NCBI GenBank assembly: GCA_004554455.1 | Contig: SFMG01000046.1 | Coordinates: 1-8,887, forward strand | DNA: 8,887 nt | From: Bacteroidales bacterium | Lineage (GTDB): Bacteria; Bacteroidota; Bacteroidia; Bacteroidales; UBA932 | Direction of reading: 5' to 3' | Part shown: positions 1 to 5,665 of the stretch, piece after piece | How the letters are laid out: every line of letters starts with the position of its first letter | How positions within the stretch are numbered: position 1 is the first letter of the stretch | Translations under genes and position numbers: made by a program | Notes under the pieces: generated by a model | What the model was told of the DNA's origin: nothing | Database searches by the model: none | What the model saw: the letters and a program-made list of their open reading frames with translations, nothing else

Positions 1-509
1 GGGCAGTCGTAGCGCTCGATGACATGGGTGCCGTTCTCGCACTCGATGGTGACGTTATCCAGCCGGGCGCACAGCTCGGTGGTGAACTGATCCTTGGCGT
101 TGCGCAGCTTCGCTGTGGTGGTCCCATTGCGGTCGTAACCGAAGGTGCCGTCTATCATCGAGGCGAAGCCGAGCTTGGTGCAGATCCAAACGGCCCATGC
201 CCGCTGGACCGGTGAGAAGTAAGAAGGGTGCTCATAGATATGGCGTGCGTGAGCGTGCTCCTCGCGGGAGTGCAGGGAAGCATCGACAAGAGTCTTGAGC
301 TCCGGGTAGCGAGTCTTGGCCACCTTGTAGAAGTTGACCAGCTCGGTATTGATGTCATTGATGACCTCGCACTCCGCCGGGGCCTTGGCAAAGAGGACGG
401 CGCAGCCGCCGCAGAAGGCTTCGGTGTAGAGCTTGTGGTCGGGGATGAGCGGCAGGATGTGTTTGAGGAGCGTCTGCTTGCCGCCGTAATAGGAGATGGG
501 TGTTTTCAT
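1..509 (-). CDS. dam: D12-class DNA adenine N6-methyltransferase (Dam-like), N-terminal 169 residues
   Basis: This gene transfers a methyl group from AdoMet to adenine N6 in DNA. In a phage the usual role is protection from host restriction. The reading frame is open to the left edge, so the 3' part is missing. Seen directly: YYGGK at residues 7-11, the AdoMet-binding motif EAFCGG at 30-35 (family consensus EPFxGG, so Ala replaces Pro), and NDIN at 51-54, all typical of the D12/Dam class. The visible part stops at VIERYDC, just before where the catalytic DPPY motif is expected, so catalytic competence cannot be judged. The ATG at 509 overlaps the preceding stop as ATGA (509-506), which suggests translational coupling. 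The leader carries CCCTCCT (519-513) and no Shine-Dalgarno sequence. The family call is firm. Target site and role are inference. Confidence 0.9.
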   Translation of the reverse strand, partial: MKTPISYYGGKQTLLKHILPLIPDHKLYTEAFCGGCAVLFAKAPAECEVINDINTELVNFYKVAKTRYPELKTLVDASLHSREEHAHARHIYEHPSYFSPVQRAWAVWICTKLGFASMIDGTFGYDRNGTTTAKLRNAKDQFTTELCARLDNVTIECENGTHVIERYDC

Positions 510-1033
510 CGTAGGAGGGTTCTGAGTTTGAAGACAAGGAAGAGCAGCAGGAGAAGGACGAGGATGATGGCCACCAGCCGCAGAGTCTTTATGTAGGCCG
601 GATCGCTCTCTTTCGAGTCAGTATCCGAGAGTGTTTTCAAGTGTATGTCAGTATCGATGTGCGCGACACTGTCCTTGGCGCTCTGGAGGGTGGCATCGGT
701 GCGGATCTCTGTCCGGGTGATGCTCTTGATGGGTTGCGGGACAGCGGCAGGGGGTGCAGCGCAGGAGGAGGCGATCGTGCCTGCGAGCGTCCCAGCCACC
801 TCTGGCGTTTGGAGATAGACTGTATCATAGACGGGATAGTATTCAACGACAGTCTGGGTGACGATCTGATTGACGACCTGAGTGACGGTGTCGCGGATGA
901 TGATCGTACTGCGGTCCACAGCGGTGGAGTCCACCTTCTGGACCGTCTGCAGGTGACGGGCAGAGCCGCAGGCGGTCGCAAGGAGGACAGGCATTATGGC
1001 AAGGAAAAGAAGTATTACAGCTGCTTTATGCAT
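506..1033 (-). CDS. Lipoprotein with C-terminal membrane helix; candidate unimolecular spanin (u-spanin)
   Basis: The 175-residue protein has no family that I recognise by sequence, but its architecture is distinctive. Residues 1-21 form a lipoprotein signal (Lys3, a hydrophobic stretch, then LATAC with the acceptor Cys22 followed by Gly-Ser). The middle (about 25-145) is polar and rich in Thr, Val and Asp, with four-residue repeats of the type VVNQ/IVTQ near 50-65 and probable beta strands. Residues 153-168 are a Leu/Val/Phe membrane helix followed by the basic end KLRTLLR, predicting a cytoplasmic C-terminus. Known u-spanins such as T1 gp11 have this layout, an outer-membrane lipid anchor plus an inner-membrane C-terminal helix, and disrupt the outer membrane in lysis. 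The start overlaps the chaperone T frame by 19 bases and the stop overlaps the methylase start. It could instead be another membrane lipoprotein. The 3' half contains a 10-bp-period repeat (619-654). Confidence 0.6.
   Translation of the reverse strand: MHKAAVILLFLAIMPVLLATACGSARHLQTVQKVDSTAVDRSTIIIRDTVTQVVNQIVTQTVVEYYPVYDTVYLQTPEVAGTLAGTIASSCAAPPAAVPQPIKSITRTEIRTDATLQSAKDSVAHIDTDIHLKTLSDTDSKESDPAYIKTLRLVAIILVLLLLLFLVFKLRTLLR
619..654. repeat. Four-unit degenerate repeat, exact 10-bp period, inside the spanin-candidate gene
   Basis: The hexamers CAGTAT (619), GAGTGT (629), AAGTGT (639) and CAGTAT (649) on the plus strand are spaced exactly 10 bp apart. Since 10 is not a multiple of three, codon periodicity does not explain the spacing. 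The gene reads them as the TDIHLKTLSDTDS linker. The same core is found in the array at 3412-3498. Confidence 0.5.
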
Positions 1034-1350
1034 TTGAGTATATCGTTAACACGTTGTCGTCTCTGTTCGAGGGTGAGCGGTGGCTCTTGGCTCTCCTCTC
1101 TGAGGGGCTCATCCCAAGGGAACGGGAACATCTGGGTGATGGGGCGGCGGTCCTTGCGGTCGAGCTGGATGCAGGTGAGGGTCCACGTCTGCCAGCGGGC
1201 GATCTCCCATTGGTGGCGGGAGTGGTCCCTCTGCAGGGCGGCCCAGCCGGACCATGCGTAGATGAACTGTGCCGGGGTGAGGGCTTCGAACTCCGAGAGG
1301 CTGAGTCCCATCTGCCCCACACCTAAGGCAAGCCATCGCTCATAGGTCAC
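1015..1350 (-). CDS. Tail assembly chaperone, T reading frame (expressed as GT fusion by -1 frameshift)
   Basis: This frame encodes the T portion of the tail assembly chaperone, which recruits tail tube subunits around the tape measure protein in long-tailed phages. The segment GLSLSEFEALTPAQF resembles the conserved core of small phage tail chaperones (the G-x-x-x-x-E-F-x-x-L-T-P-x-x-F pattern). The only start in the frame near here is a GTG at 1350, without a good ribosome site. The frame is open further upstream past the stop of the preceding gene. A CCCAAAC slippery site at 1401-1395 would join the frames: 108 residues of G, then 126 residues beginning RLSGAG at 1395, giving a 234-residue GT protein ending at 1015. 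The Gly-rich GAGGGKDG stretch would be the linker. The 3' end overlaps the next gene by 19 bases. The chaperone role rests on position, motif and frameshift together. Confidence 0.75.
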   Translation of the reverse strand: MTYERWLALGVGQMGLSLSEFEALTPAQFIYAWSGWAALQRDHSRHQWEIARWQTWTLTCIQLDRKDRRPITQMFPFPWDEPLREESQEPPLTLEQRRQRVNDILKCIKQL

Positions 1351-1356
1351 CTCATT

Positions 1357-1401
1357 GGCCGGGCCGTCCTTCCCGCCGCCCGCCCCGCTCAGACGTTTGG
1401 G
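1357..1401 (-). promoter_or_regulatory. Programmed -1 ribosomal frameshift signal of the G/GT tail chaperone genes
   Basis: The heptamer C-CCA-AAC (1401-1395) lies in the G frame as X-XXY-YYZ, two codons before the G stop (GTC then TGA at 1391-1389). After a 9-base spacer the mRNA can form a hairpin: GGGCGGGC (1385-1378) pairs with GCCCGGCC (1364-1357) at 7 of 8 positions around a 13-base loop. Slipping back one base enters the open T frame. A -1 frameshift between these two genes is conserved in long-tailed phages (lambda G/GT uses GGGAAAG). The pairing was done by hand and a pseudoknot has not been excluded. Confidence 0.75.
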
Positions 1402-1718
1402 TCCAGATCACCGAGCTTGTCGGTGAGGGCATCGATACTCTCTTTGAAGATATCCGCGATCTTGAGGATGAGGTTCGGATCCTCGTCCACGAAGTCCCAG
1501 ACATCATCAACGGTGTATCGTTCCGTTCGTTTGGACAGTCGAGCGCCCTCGTTCAGGCCGACCGCCGCCACTGCCACCACCGAGTCCATCGTGGCGATAG
1601 CCTCTGTGGTGGTGATGTTCGTCTCGAAGTTACCTTGAGTGTTTTTAGTGAATTCATTGATGGCACGCATTCCGAAGTGGATCGGGCGGGCAGTGCCTCT
1701 GATGACAATTTCTTTCAT
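1389..1718 (-). CDS. Tail assembly chaperone G-like protein
   Basis: The 109-residue product is the non-frameshifted tail chaperone. It is expected in excess over the GT form and binds tape measure and tube proteins during assembly without entering the virion. Evidence is mainly positional: it directly follows the tail tube gene, has a typical G length, and ends in an acidic segment (GDLDPNV) encoded over a classic slippery heptamer. The N-terminal part (IVIRGTARPIHFGMRAINEF) reads like the compact start of known chaperones, in which a beta segment leads into a helix of the type seen in tail chaperone families. The ATG at 1718 has no Shine-Dalgarno sequence. Its leader instead carries CCCTCCT (1729-1723). 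The gap to the tube gene is 31 bases and contains no promoter that I can see. Confidence 0.75.
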   Translation of the reverse strand: MKEIVIRGTARPIHFGMRAINEFTKNTQGNFETNITTTEAIATMDSVVAVAAVGLNEGARLSKRTERYTVDDVWDFVDEDPNLILKIADIFKESIDALTDKLGDLDPNV

Positions 1719-1749
1719 TGGAAGGAGGGATTAAGGGTGGTGAGAGTGA

Positions 1750-2181
1750 TTACTGAGCATCGGACGGGGTGAGATCCCCGCTTCCGGTGAGGCTGTAGGA
1801 GTAGGTGGCGTTGTCGCCGGCTGGGGTGCTCAGGGAGAAGGAGGTGATGAAGGCATCACCGGTGTAGAGCTTCGAGAGGCCCTGAACAGGTGCCTTGAGG
1901 ATGGCCTTGACCTTCTTCTTAGAGAGGACGAGGGTGAGGACCTCCTCGGCGCTGTGCGCTTCGGTGATGGCCGGATCTATGACCACGATGCCGTCTCCGT
2001 CCACACTCCACGAGAGGTCGCCGGGACATTTCTCCTTACCGTTGGTGTCCTTGGTGCGCAGGTCCTTGAGCTCAAGGTCCACCTTCAGGGAGTGGGACGT
2101 GGCGTGCAGGGCCGGCTTGCCGTCTATCAGGAGGATGATGTCCTCGCCTTGGATGACTCGTTTTTCTTGTGTTTCTGGCAT
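1750..2181 (-). CDS. Major tail tube protein, TP901-1 family
   Basis: This 143-residue protein would polymerise into hexameric rings forming the non-contractile tail tube through which DNA passes. It matches the Phage_tail_2/TP901-1 tail tube type in length and pattern: an early beta strand with GEDIILLIDGKPAL, then ATSHSLKVDLELKDLRTKD (the tube-family strand that follows 'GATSHT'), then the SWSVDGDGIVV strand near 57-67. A C-terminal strand segment with FITSFSLSTPAGDNATYSYS is where subunits usually pack to give the inner lumen. It lies between the tail completion gene (15 bases upstream) and the G/GT chaperones, the standard order. The ATG at 2181 follows ACCCCTTTCATC rather than a ribosome-binding site. 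An immunoglobulin-like extension is absent. Confidence 0.87.
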   Translation of the reverse strand: MPETQEKRVIQGEDIILLIDGKPALHATSHSLKVDLELKDLRTKDTNGKEKCPGDLSWSVDGDGIVVIDPAITEAHSAEEVLTLVLSKKKVKAILKAPVQGLSKLYTGDAFITSFSLSTPAGDNATYSYSLTGSGDLTPSDAQ

Positions 2182-2196
2182 GATGAAAGGGGTTGA

Positions 2197-2550
2197 TTAG
2201 ATGATTCTGAAAGTGAGGGTATATGAATGCAGATCGTACTGCGGGAAGTAGTCGCTCTGGGCGGAGCGATAGCGGCATACCTTCGTCTGAAGAGGGAGGT
2301 CATCGAGGGCGCGGACGACCTTGCGTTTGAGCTCTTCCGCCCCGGCCACACGCGAGTGGTAGACCGTCAGCTCGAAGGTGGTCTCGTAGCCGGCCACGCC
2401 GCTCAGAGTCCGCAGGGGTTTCTCCTCCGGGGTGGTGAACGTGGCGAAAGGCGCTGCCGTCTTCTCATCCACCGCACCGGCTTGGATCTTCCCTTCCAGC
2501 TCCGGGACATTGTCCGACAGTGTTGTCAGTATGATGCTCTTGAAATCCAT
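2197..2550 (-). CDS. DUF3168 family tail completion / tail terminator-like protein
   Basis: The 117-residue protein fits the DUF3168 family, small proteins between the gp10-like gene and the tail tube gene in many siphophages. They are believed to cap the tail or join it to the neck. The pattern is characteristic: an N-terminal helix with a D-N-V-P segment, a conserved PFATFTTPEEKP strand near 34-45, a beta strand with TFELTVYHSR, an amphipathic helix AEELKRKVVRALDDL, and a C-terminal Y-L-H-S-Y-T-L-T-F-R strand. The 5' coding part (2508-2532) contains the repeat core CATTGT/CAGTGT/CAGTAT. The 30-base gap before the start consists of tandem 10-bp units. The ATG at 2550 is preceded by CCTACG, the same six bases as before the methylase start. 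Confidence 0.8.
   Translation of the reverse strand: MDFKSIILTTLSDNVPELEGKIQAGAVDEKTAAPFATFTTPEEKPLRTLSGVAGYETTFELTVYHSRVAGAEELKRKVVRALDDLPLQTKVCRYRSAQSDYFPQYDLHSYTLTFRII
2508..2532. repeat. Three-copy short repeat core in the 5' end of the DUF3168 gene
   Basis: CATTGT (2508), CAGTGT (2518) and CAGTAT (2527) on the plus strand are spaced 10 and 9 bp apart. The first lies inside GGACATTGTCC, an odd palindrome with a one-base centre. The sequence encodes ILTTLSDNVP. It belongs to the core family seen at 3412-3498, but with three copies it is only suggestive. Confidence 0.35.
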
Positions 2551-2580
2551 CGTAGGCTGTTGTAGGCTGTTTTTATGCTG
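2551..2580. repeat. 10-bp tandem repeat filling the gap before the DUF3168 gene
   Basis: On the plus strand the gap reads as three 10-bp units, CGTAGGCTGT, TGTAGGCTGT and TTTTATGCTG, followed by TT from the next gene's stop region. On the mRNA strand this is a leader of the form ACAGCCTACA ACAGCCTACG ending at the ATG. It may be a simple duplication or a leader element. No promoter box is present. Confidence 0.5.
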
Positions 2581-3105
2581 TTATTCGATCTTCTTGAAGT
2601 TCCGTCCCACGAAGCGCTCCACCGCCGTTGCAAGGCTGTCGCCGAACTCGGAGACGATGCGCTCGGATGTCTCGCTGTAGGCCTGCTCCAAGAAGGGCGT
2701 GGCCTTGAGGCCCTTGACACTGCGGGCAAACACCTTCTCTCCATCGCTTCCGGTGAAGACGAGGATGCGTCCCTTGCGGCGCGGGGTGCGGGGATCCCGC
2801 GTGCCCTCGTGGATGAACTTGCCGTAGTACTCGTTCACCGCGCCCTTCTTCTTGCTGCGGGAGAAGACCGTCTTCACTGCGACATCGACCTCGCTCTTGG
2901 GAGCGGACCGGTCCCGGTAGCGGACCACTCTGATCTGCTTGCGCAGGGCTCCGCTTCGCACCGGCACCCGCTTGCGGGCGGCATTGACCGCTGGCCGGGC
3001 CGAGAGCTTCAGGGCCGAGAGGAGCATCCGCTTCTGCATGTTGTTAGGCAGCTCATCGAGGATGGCCTTGGCCTCCTTATAGCCTTCAATCTGTATCTTC
3101 AGCAT
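2581..3105 (-). CDS. HK97 gp10-like neck / head-tail joining protein
   Basis: This 174-residue protein matches the HK97 gp10-like family, small neck or tail-terminator components in HK97-type phages. The signature is visible: an N-terminal GYKEAKAILDELPNNMQKRM helix, then LKLSARPAVNAARKRVPVRSGALRKQI. The second segment contains the A...A...P-V-R-S-G-x-L-R core that in the family reads 'P-x-x-T/S-G-x-L'. A later H-E-G-T-R segment (about 99-103) and ATPFLEQAY (about 136-144) match the family's 'F-x-E-x-G-T... PFLRPA' pattern. Its length is slightly above the usual 120-150 residues because of a basic insert RTPRRKGR and a C-terminal helix. The ATG at 3105 overlaps the adaptor gene by 20 bases. 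Its exact neck position is inferred from gene order. Confidence 0.85.
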   Translation of the reverse strand: MLKIQIEGYKEAKAILDELPNNMQKRMLLSALKLSARPAVNAARKRVPVRSGALRKQIRVVRYRDRSAPKSEVDVAVKTVFSRSKKKGAVNEYYGKFIHEGTRDPRTPRRKGRILVFTGSDGEKVFARSVKGLKATPFLEQAYSETSERIVSEFGDSLATAVERFVGRNFKKIE

Positions 3106-3403
3106 CGCTCTTGGTGGTTAGAAGGTGCAGCCTCCACCTGCGTCCCTCCTCATGAACGGAGGAGATACGAAGAAGGCGCCCCTCATCGCGCACTAACATC
3201 CCGGCTTCGATGCCGGAGCGGTAGCGAATGGTGTAGGCGACCTCGTTCTCGTGGACGATCCTCCCGGCATAGAGGTTCTCCCTGCCTCCGGACTCGGTGC
3301 GCTGGGCAACGAGAGAGGCTACCGGGACCAGCTCTTTGCTGCGGTCCCCGTATTCATCCCGCGAGTCGCGGTAGCGGAGCACTTCTATTGGGCGATCGAA
3401 CAT
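3086..3403 (-). CDS. Phage head-tail adaptor (head closure) protein
   Basis: The 105-residue product fits the phage head-tail joining family (Phage_H_T_join type; HK97 gp9 and SPP1 gp16 are functional relatives), which closes the capsid after packaging and docks the tail. It begins with a short strand (IEVLRYRDSRDEYGDRSKEL, where the family has 'I-x-x-x-x-x-D-x-x-G-x'). A central VAYTIRYRSGIEAGMLV segment follows, matching the family's 'F-x-I-R-Y-x-x-x-I-x-x-x-x-x-I-x-x-x-G-x-x-Y-x-I' beta barrel, then LLRISSVHEEGRRWRLHLL. Position between gp6-like and gp10-like genes is canonical. The ATG at 3403 follows a 78-base gap that is mostly repeat array, the longest gap in the structural run. Confidence 0.85.
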   Translation of the reverse strand: MFDRPIEVLRYRDSRDEYGDRSKELVPVASLVAQRTESGGRENLYAGRIVHENEVAYTIRYRSGIEAGMLVRDEGRLLRISSVHEEGRRWRLHLLTTKSDAEDTD

Positions 3404-3409
3404 AAATCA

Positions 3410-3500
3410 GACAGTGTGAAGACAGTGTTTTACAGTGTAGGACAGTATGAGAGAGTGTACGGCAGTATCGGGCATTGTCCGCTAATCGGGGACAGTGTCA
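3410..3500. repeat. Degenerate tandem array with 10-bp period across the end of the gp6-like gene and the following gap
   Basis: Hexamers on the plus strand start at 3412 (CAGTGT), 3423 (CAGTGT), 3433 (CAGTGT), 3443 (CAGTAT), 3453 (GAGTGT), 3463 (CAGTAT), 3473 (CATTGT) and 3493 (CAGTGT). The first step is 11 bp and all later steps are multiples of 10. The unit at 3483 is degenerate. The phase continues weakly to CTGTAT at 3513. Many units are short odd palindromes (TACAGTGTA at 3431-3439, GACAGTGTC at 3491-3499). The array supplies the last coding bases of the gp6-like gene. Confidence 0.7.
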
Positions 3501-3820
3501 CTCTGTTGTACACTGTATGGATGGATCCGCCAAGGGAGGAGGAGCTTCTCTGCGGTGAGGGGCAGCTGGCTGACGCTGCGTCCCACGAGCGCATCGCTCT
3601 CGTTATCAAACAGAGTTCCCAACAACAGCAGGACGGCGCTCTTGATGGCTGGCGGCAGGCTCTGGGCATCGAACTCAGAGACGAGGTCGCGGTTGGTGTA
3701 GTCGGACGCTATACCAAAGGCCATCTGCAGGTACTCCGCCACGAGGGAGTCGAAGGAGGAGTCATCTCCGAGGCGGAGGTGCTGCTTGGCAAGGTCGAGT
3801 GTGATTGGAAGCTCTGTCAT
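3482..3820 (-). CDS. gp6-like head-tail connector protein
   Basis: This 112-residue protein matches the phage gp6-like connector family (HK97 gp6, SPP1 gp15), a ring of mostly helical subunits binding the underside of the portal. The signature is the N-terminal ITLDLAKQHLRLGDDSSFDSLVAEYLQMAF (family 'L-x-x-a-K-x-H-L-R-i-D-x-x-x-D-D-x-l-i-x-x-l-i-x-a-A'). It is followed by SDYTNRDL, an aliphatic PPAIKSAVLLLLGTLFDNES helix, and a short L-L-L-P-W-R strand near the end, where most members stop. The last ten residues (SVQQSDTVPD) are encoded by the repeat array and look like an acquired tail. The ATG at 3820 sits 37 bases after the capsid gene. I saw no promoter or clear terminator in that gap. 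Confidence 0.85.
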   Translation of the reverse strand: MTELPITLDLAKQHLRLGDDSSFDSLVAEYLQMAFGIASDYTNRDLVSEFDAQSLPPAIKSAVLLLLGTLFDNESDALVGRSVSQLPLTAEKLLLPWRIHPYSVQQSDTVPD

Positions 3821-3857
3821 ACACTACTAACTAAACAATTGACGTTTCCGCAGGGGC

Positions 3858-5003
3858 CTAAGCCTTTGCGTGTACAAGTTTGAGAACAGGGTGCGTTCCG
3901 GCATCGAGCAGGGTGCCATCCAAGCGGGCGAAGCCGAACAGACCTACGGAGAGGTACTCGGCCAGCAGCTCGTTCAGGCGGATGATGCGGAAGGACTTGA
4001 CCATGCGGATCTTGTACTTGGAGAGGTCTCCGAAGAGGACGGAGGCGTTGCCTGCACCGATCCCGGCCATATCATCGTTGATGACGTAGCTCTTGCCAAA
4101 GAGGGTGGAAGGGAGACCTACGCGGGAGCCGTCCTGCCAGATGAACCTGCCATCGTTATCCTTGATCTTGGCAAGGGCAAAGAGGGTGTTGCGATTGAAC
4201 ATGAACTTGCCGTTCTTGGCGTAGGCGCTGTCCACACCGGCGATCAGGTCGAGGATGTTGTCGAGGGTGATGGCGGTGGCAGCCGCTTCCTGCGCAGCAG
4301 CGGTCGCTGCGGTGACCAGTCCCTTCGGCTGGCCGGTGCCTGTTCCGGTGGTGAGGTGCTCATTGGCTCCGCGTCCGAAGCTCTCCACGAGCAGGTCGCT
4401 CAGGATCGTATCGAGATTGAAGGCGGAGTCCTGCAGGAGCTCCTGAGAGACAGGGATGATCGGCGTGCGGTAGGTGAACGCCTTGAGGGTGACGGAGCTG
4501 AAGGACGGAGTCCTCTTGGTGCTCTGGGCGAGGTCACCGCCATTGCCGGTGGTGATGATGCTTCCAGCCTCGAACATACCGCCGAAGGACTTGAGGGCCT
4601 TCTCGATGGAGCCTGCAAGGGTGGAAGGGATGAGGACACCGGCGGTGAGGCCCTGCAGACCGGCACGTTCCTGAAGAAGGGTGCGCTGCTCCGGGGTGAC
4701 GCCCTGTGAGCCGCTGAGCAGGTAGGCCCGGAACGCCTCCTCGTACTGACGGTCGGCGGCGGAGCGATCCTCCGGAGTGTGGGCCGGGGTGTTCTCGGCC
4801 TGCTCTAACTGATGGCGGCGGATCTGCTCGAAGCGCTCCTCGGCCTCGACCTCCTTGTCGACCTTGTTGTAGTCTGCAAGGAGGGTGTCCCAGCGCTGCT
4901 GCTCCTCGGCGGTCATCTCGCGGCCATCGGCAGCGGTGCGGAGCTGGTCGATCTGTGAGTAGATCGATGCTCGTTTCTCTTTGAGTTGTTTGAGTTTGGA
5001 CAT
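3858..5003 (-). CDS. HK97-family major capsid protein
   Basis: The 381-residue protein forms the icosahedral shell. Residues 1-70 are a charged helical coiled coil (MSKLKQLKEKRASIYSQIDQ onward), the delta domain that works as an internal scaffold and is normally removed by the protease encoded next door. A linker to about residue 117 leads into the shell fold, which starts with LTAGVLIPSTLAGSI (119-133) and continues with EAGSIITTGNGGDLA. Next come TYRTPIIPVSQELLQDSAFNLD (the spine helix region), FGRGANEHLTTGTGTGQPKG with its typical G-x-G-x-G-x-P-x-G turn, and a C-terminal LLAEYLSVGLFGFARLDG strand. The ATG at 5003 lies two bases after the protease stop. The cleavage site is not obvious; somewhere in 100-118 is inference. 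Length is normal for the family. Confidence 0.95.
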   Translation of the reverse strand: MSKLKQLKEKRASIYSQIDQLRTAADGREMTAEEQQRWDTLLADYNKVDKEVEAEERFEQIRRHQLEQAENTPAHTPEDRSAADRQYEEAFRAYLLSGSQGVTPEQRTLLQERAGLQGLTAGVLIPSTLAGSIEKALKSFGGMFEAGSIITTGNGGDLAQSTKRTPSFSSVTLKAFTYRTPIIPVSQELLQDSAFNLDTILSDLLVESFGRGANEHLTTGTGTGQPKGLVTAATAAAQEAAATAITLDNILDLIAGVDSAYAKNGKFMFNRNTLFALAKIKDNDGRFIWQDGSRVGLPSTLFGKSYVINDDMAGIGAGNASVLFGDLSKYKIRMVKSFRIIRLNELLAEYLSVGLFGFARLDGTLLDAGTHPVLKLVHAKA

Positions 5004-5005
5004 AA

Positions 5006-5665
5006 CTATCGGTTTTTAAGATTGAGATATTCCACTAATCGTTTGCGGGAGTCGCTGCTCAGGCACACTCCCTGCGGATGCTGGCTGCGCAGCCACTCGG
5101 CCTTGCGCTCCTCTAACTGGCGCACCGATGCCTCGGTGTCCTTGTACGCCGGGTAGACCACAAGGGAGACATCGTAGAGCTTGGCGATATGCTCGACCGT
5201 CCGCTCATCGTATTGCAGGCCGTTGTTCTTGTCGGCGTAGGTCCAGCTGTCGCGGTCAACGGTGAACTTGAAGGAGCACTTGCTGATGTCGCCCCTGCGC
5301 ACCAGCTCCAGCATGTCGTTGCCGAGATTGGTGGCCGGGGCCTCGAACTCGAAGCGAAGACCGGTCTGGTCGGTCGAGAGCTTCAGGGTGCCGGAGGCGG
5401 TGCGGGCAAGGATGGAGTTGACCTCGTGATTGAAGCACATGATGGCATCGGACATGTCCGTGTCATTGAAGGCATCGCGGGCGATCCGCTCGCGGAACCA
5501 GCCCATGATCGGCTCAGACCACTTGTCGAACTTAGCGGCATAGCCGGTGATGGTGCGGCTCTGTGCGCCGCCCTCCGCGCCCTCGCGAGTCTCCACACGA
5601 AGGTCTGAGAGGTCGCTGCGCACTTCGATGGTCATCTGCTGCTGGTCTTTACTTGTCTTGCTCAT
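5006..5665 (-). CDS. HK97-family prohead maturation protease (peptidase U35)
   Basis: The 219-residue serine protease cleaves the capsid delta domain and itself during prohead maturation. The fold signature is clear: TITGYAAKFDKWSEP near 38-52, then FRERIARDAF, then the probable catalytic His80 in CFNHEVNSIL. GTLKLSTDQTGLRFEFEAP follows, then Ser131 in ISKCSFKF (family 'm-S-f-G-F'). An acidic residue, Asp165 in LYDVSLVVYPAY, holds the place where many members have Glu. The chosen start is the ATG at 5665, which overlaps the portal stop by 17 bases. A second ATG at 5635 (MTIEVRSDLS) lies just after the portal stop and is also plausible. The frame is open upstream to 5794, but that part is antisense-free portal coding in another frame with no protease similarity. 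Confidence 0.93.
   Translation of the reverse strand: MSKTSKDQQQMTIEVRSDLSDLRVETREGAEGGAQSRTITGYAAKFDKWSEPIMGWFRERIARDAFNDTDMSDAIMCFNHEVNSILARTASGTLKLSTDQTGLRFEFEAPATNLGNDMLELVRRGDISKCSFKFTVDRDSWTYADKNNGLQYDERTVEHIAKLYDVSLVVYPAYKDTEASVRQLEERKAEWLRSQHPQGVCLSSDSRKRLVEYLNLKNR

Noticed and set aside
1015..1350. The T frame as an independent gene starting at the GTG
   Set aside because: The slippery heptamer, hairpin and open frame upstream explain its expression better as a GT fusion. The GTG has no support.
2575..3405. Long plus-strand open frame of 276 codons opposite gp10 and the adaptor
   Set aside because: It is the antisense shadow of GC-rich genes with clear families, and its translation resembles nothing. 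The same holds for the plus-strand frames at 3870-4709 and 5547-6359.
3407..3475. A 22-residue minus-strand frame (ATG to TGA) in the gap between the gp6-like and adaptor genes
   Set aside because: Its sequence is simply the translated 10-bp repeat array, with no conserved pattern or ribosome site. A leader peptide cannot be excluded but is not supported.
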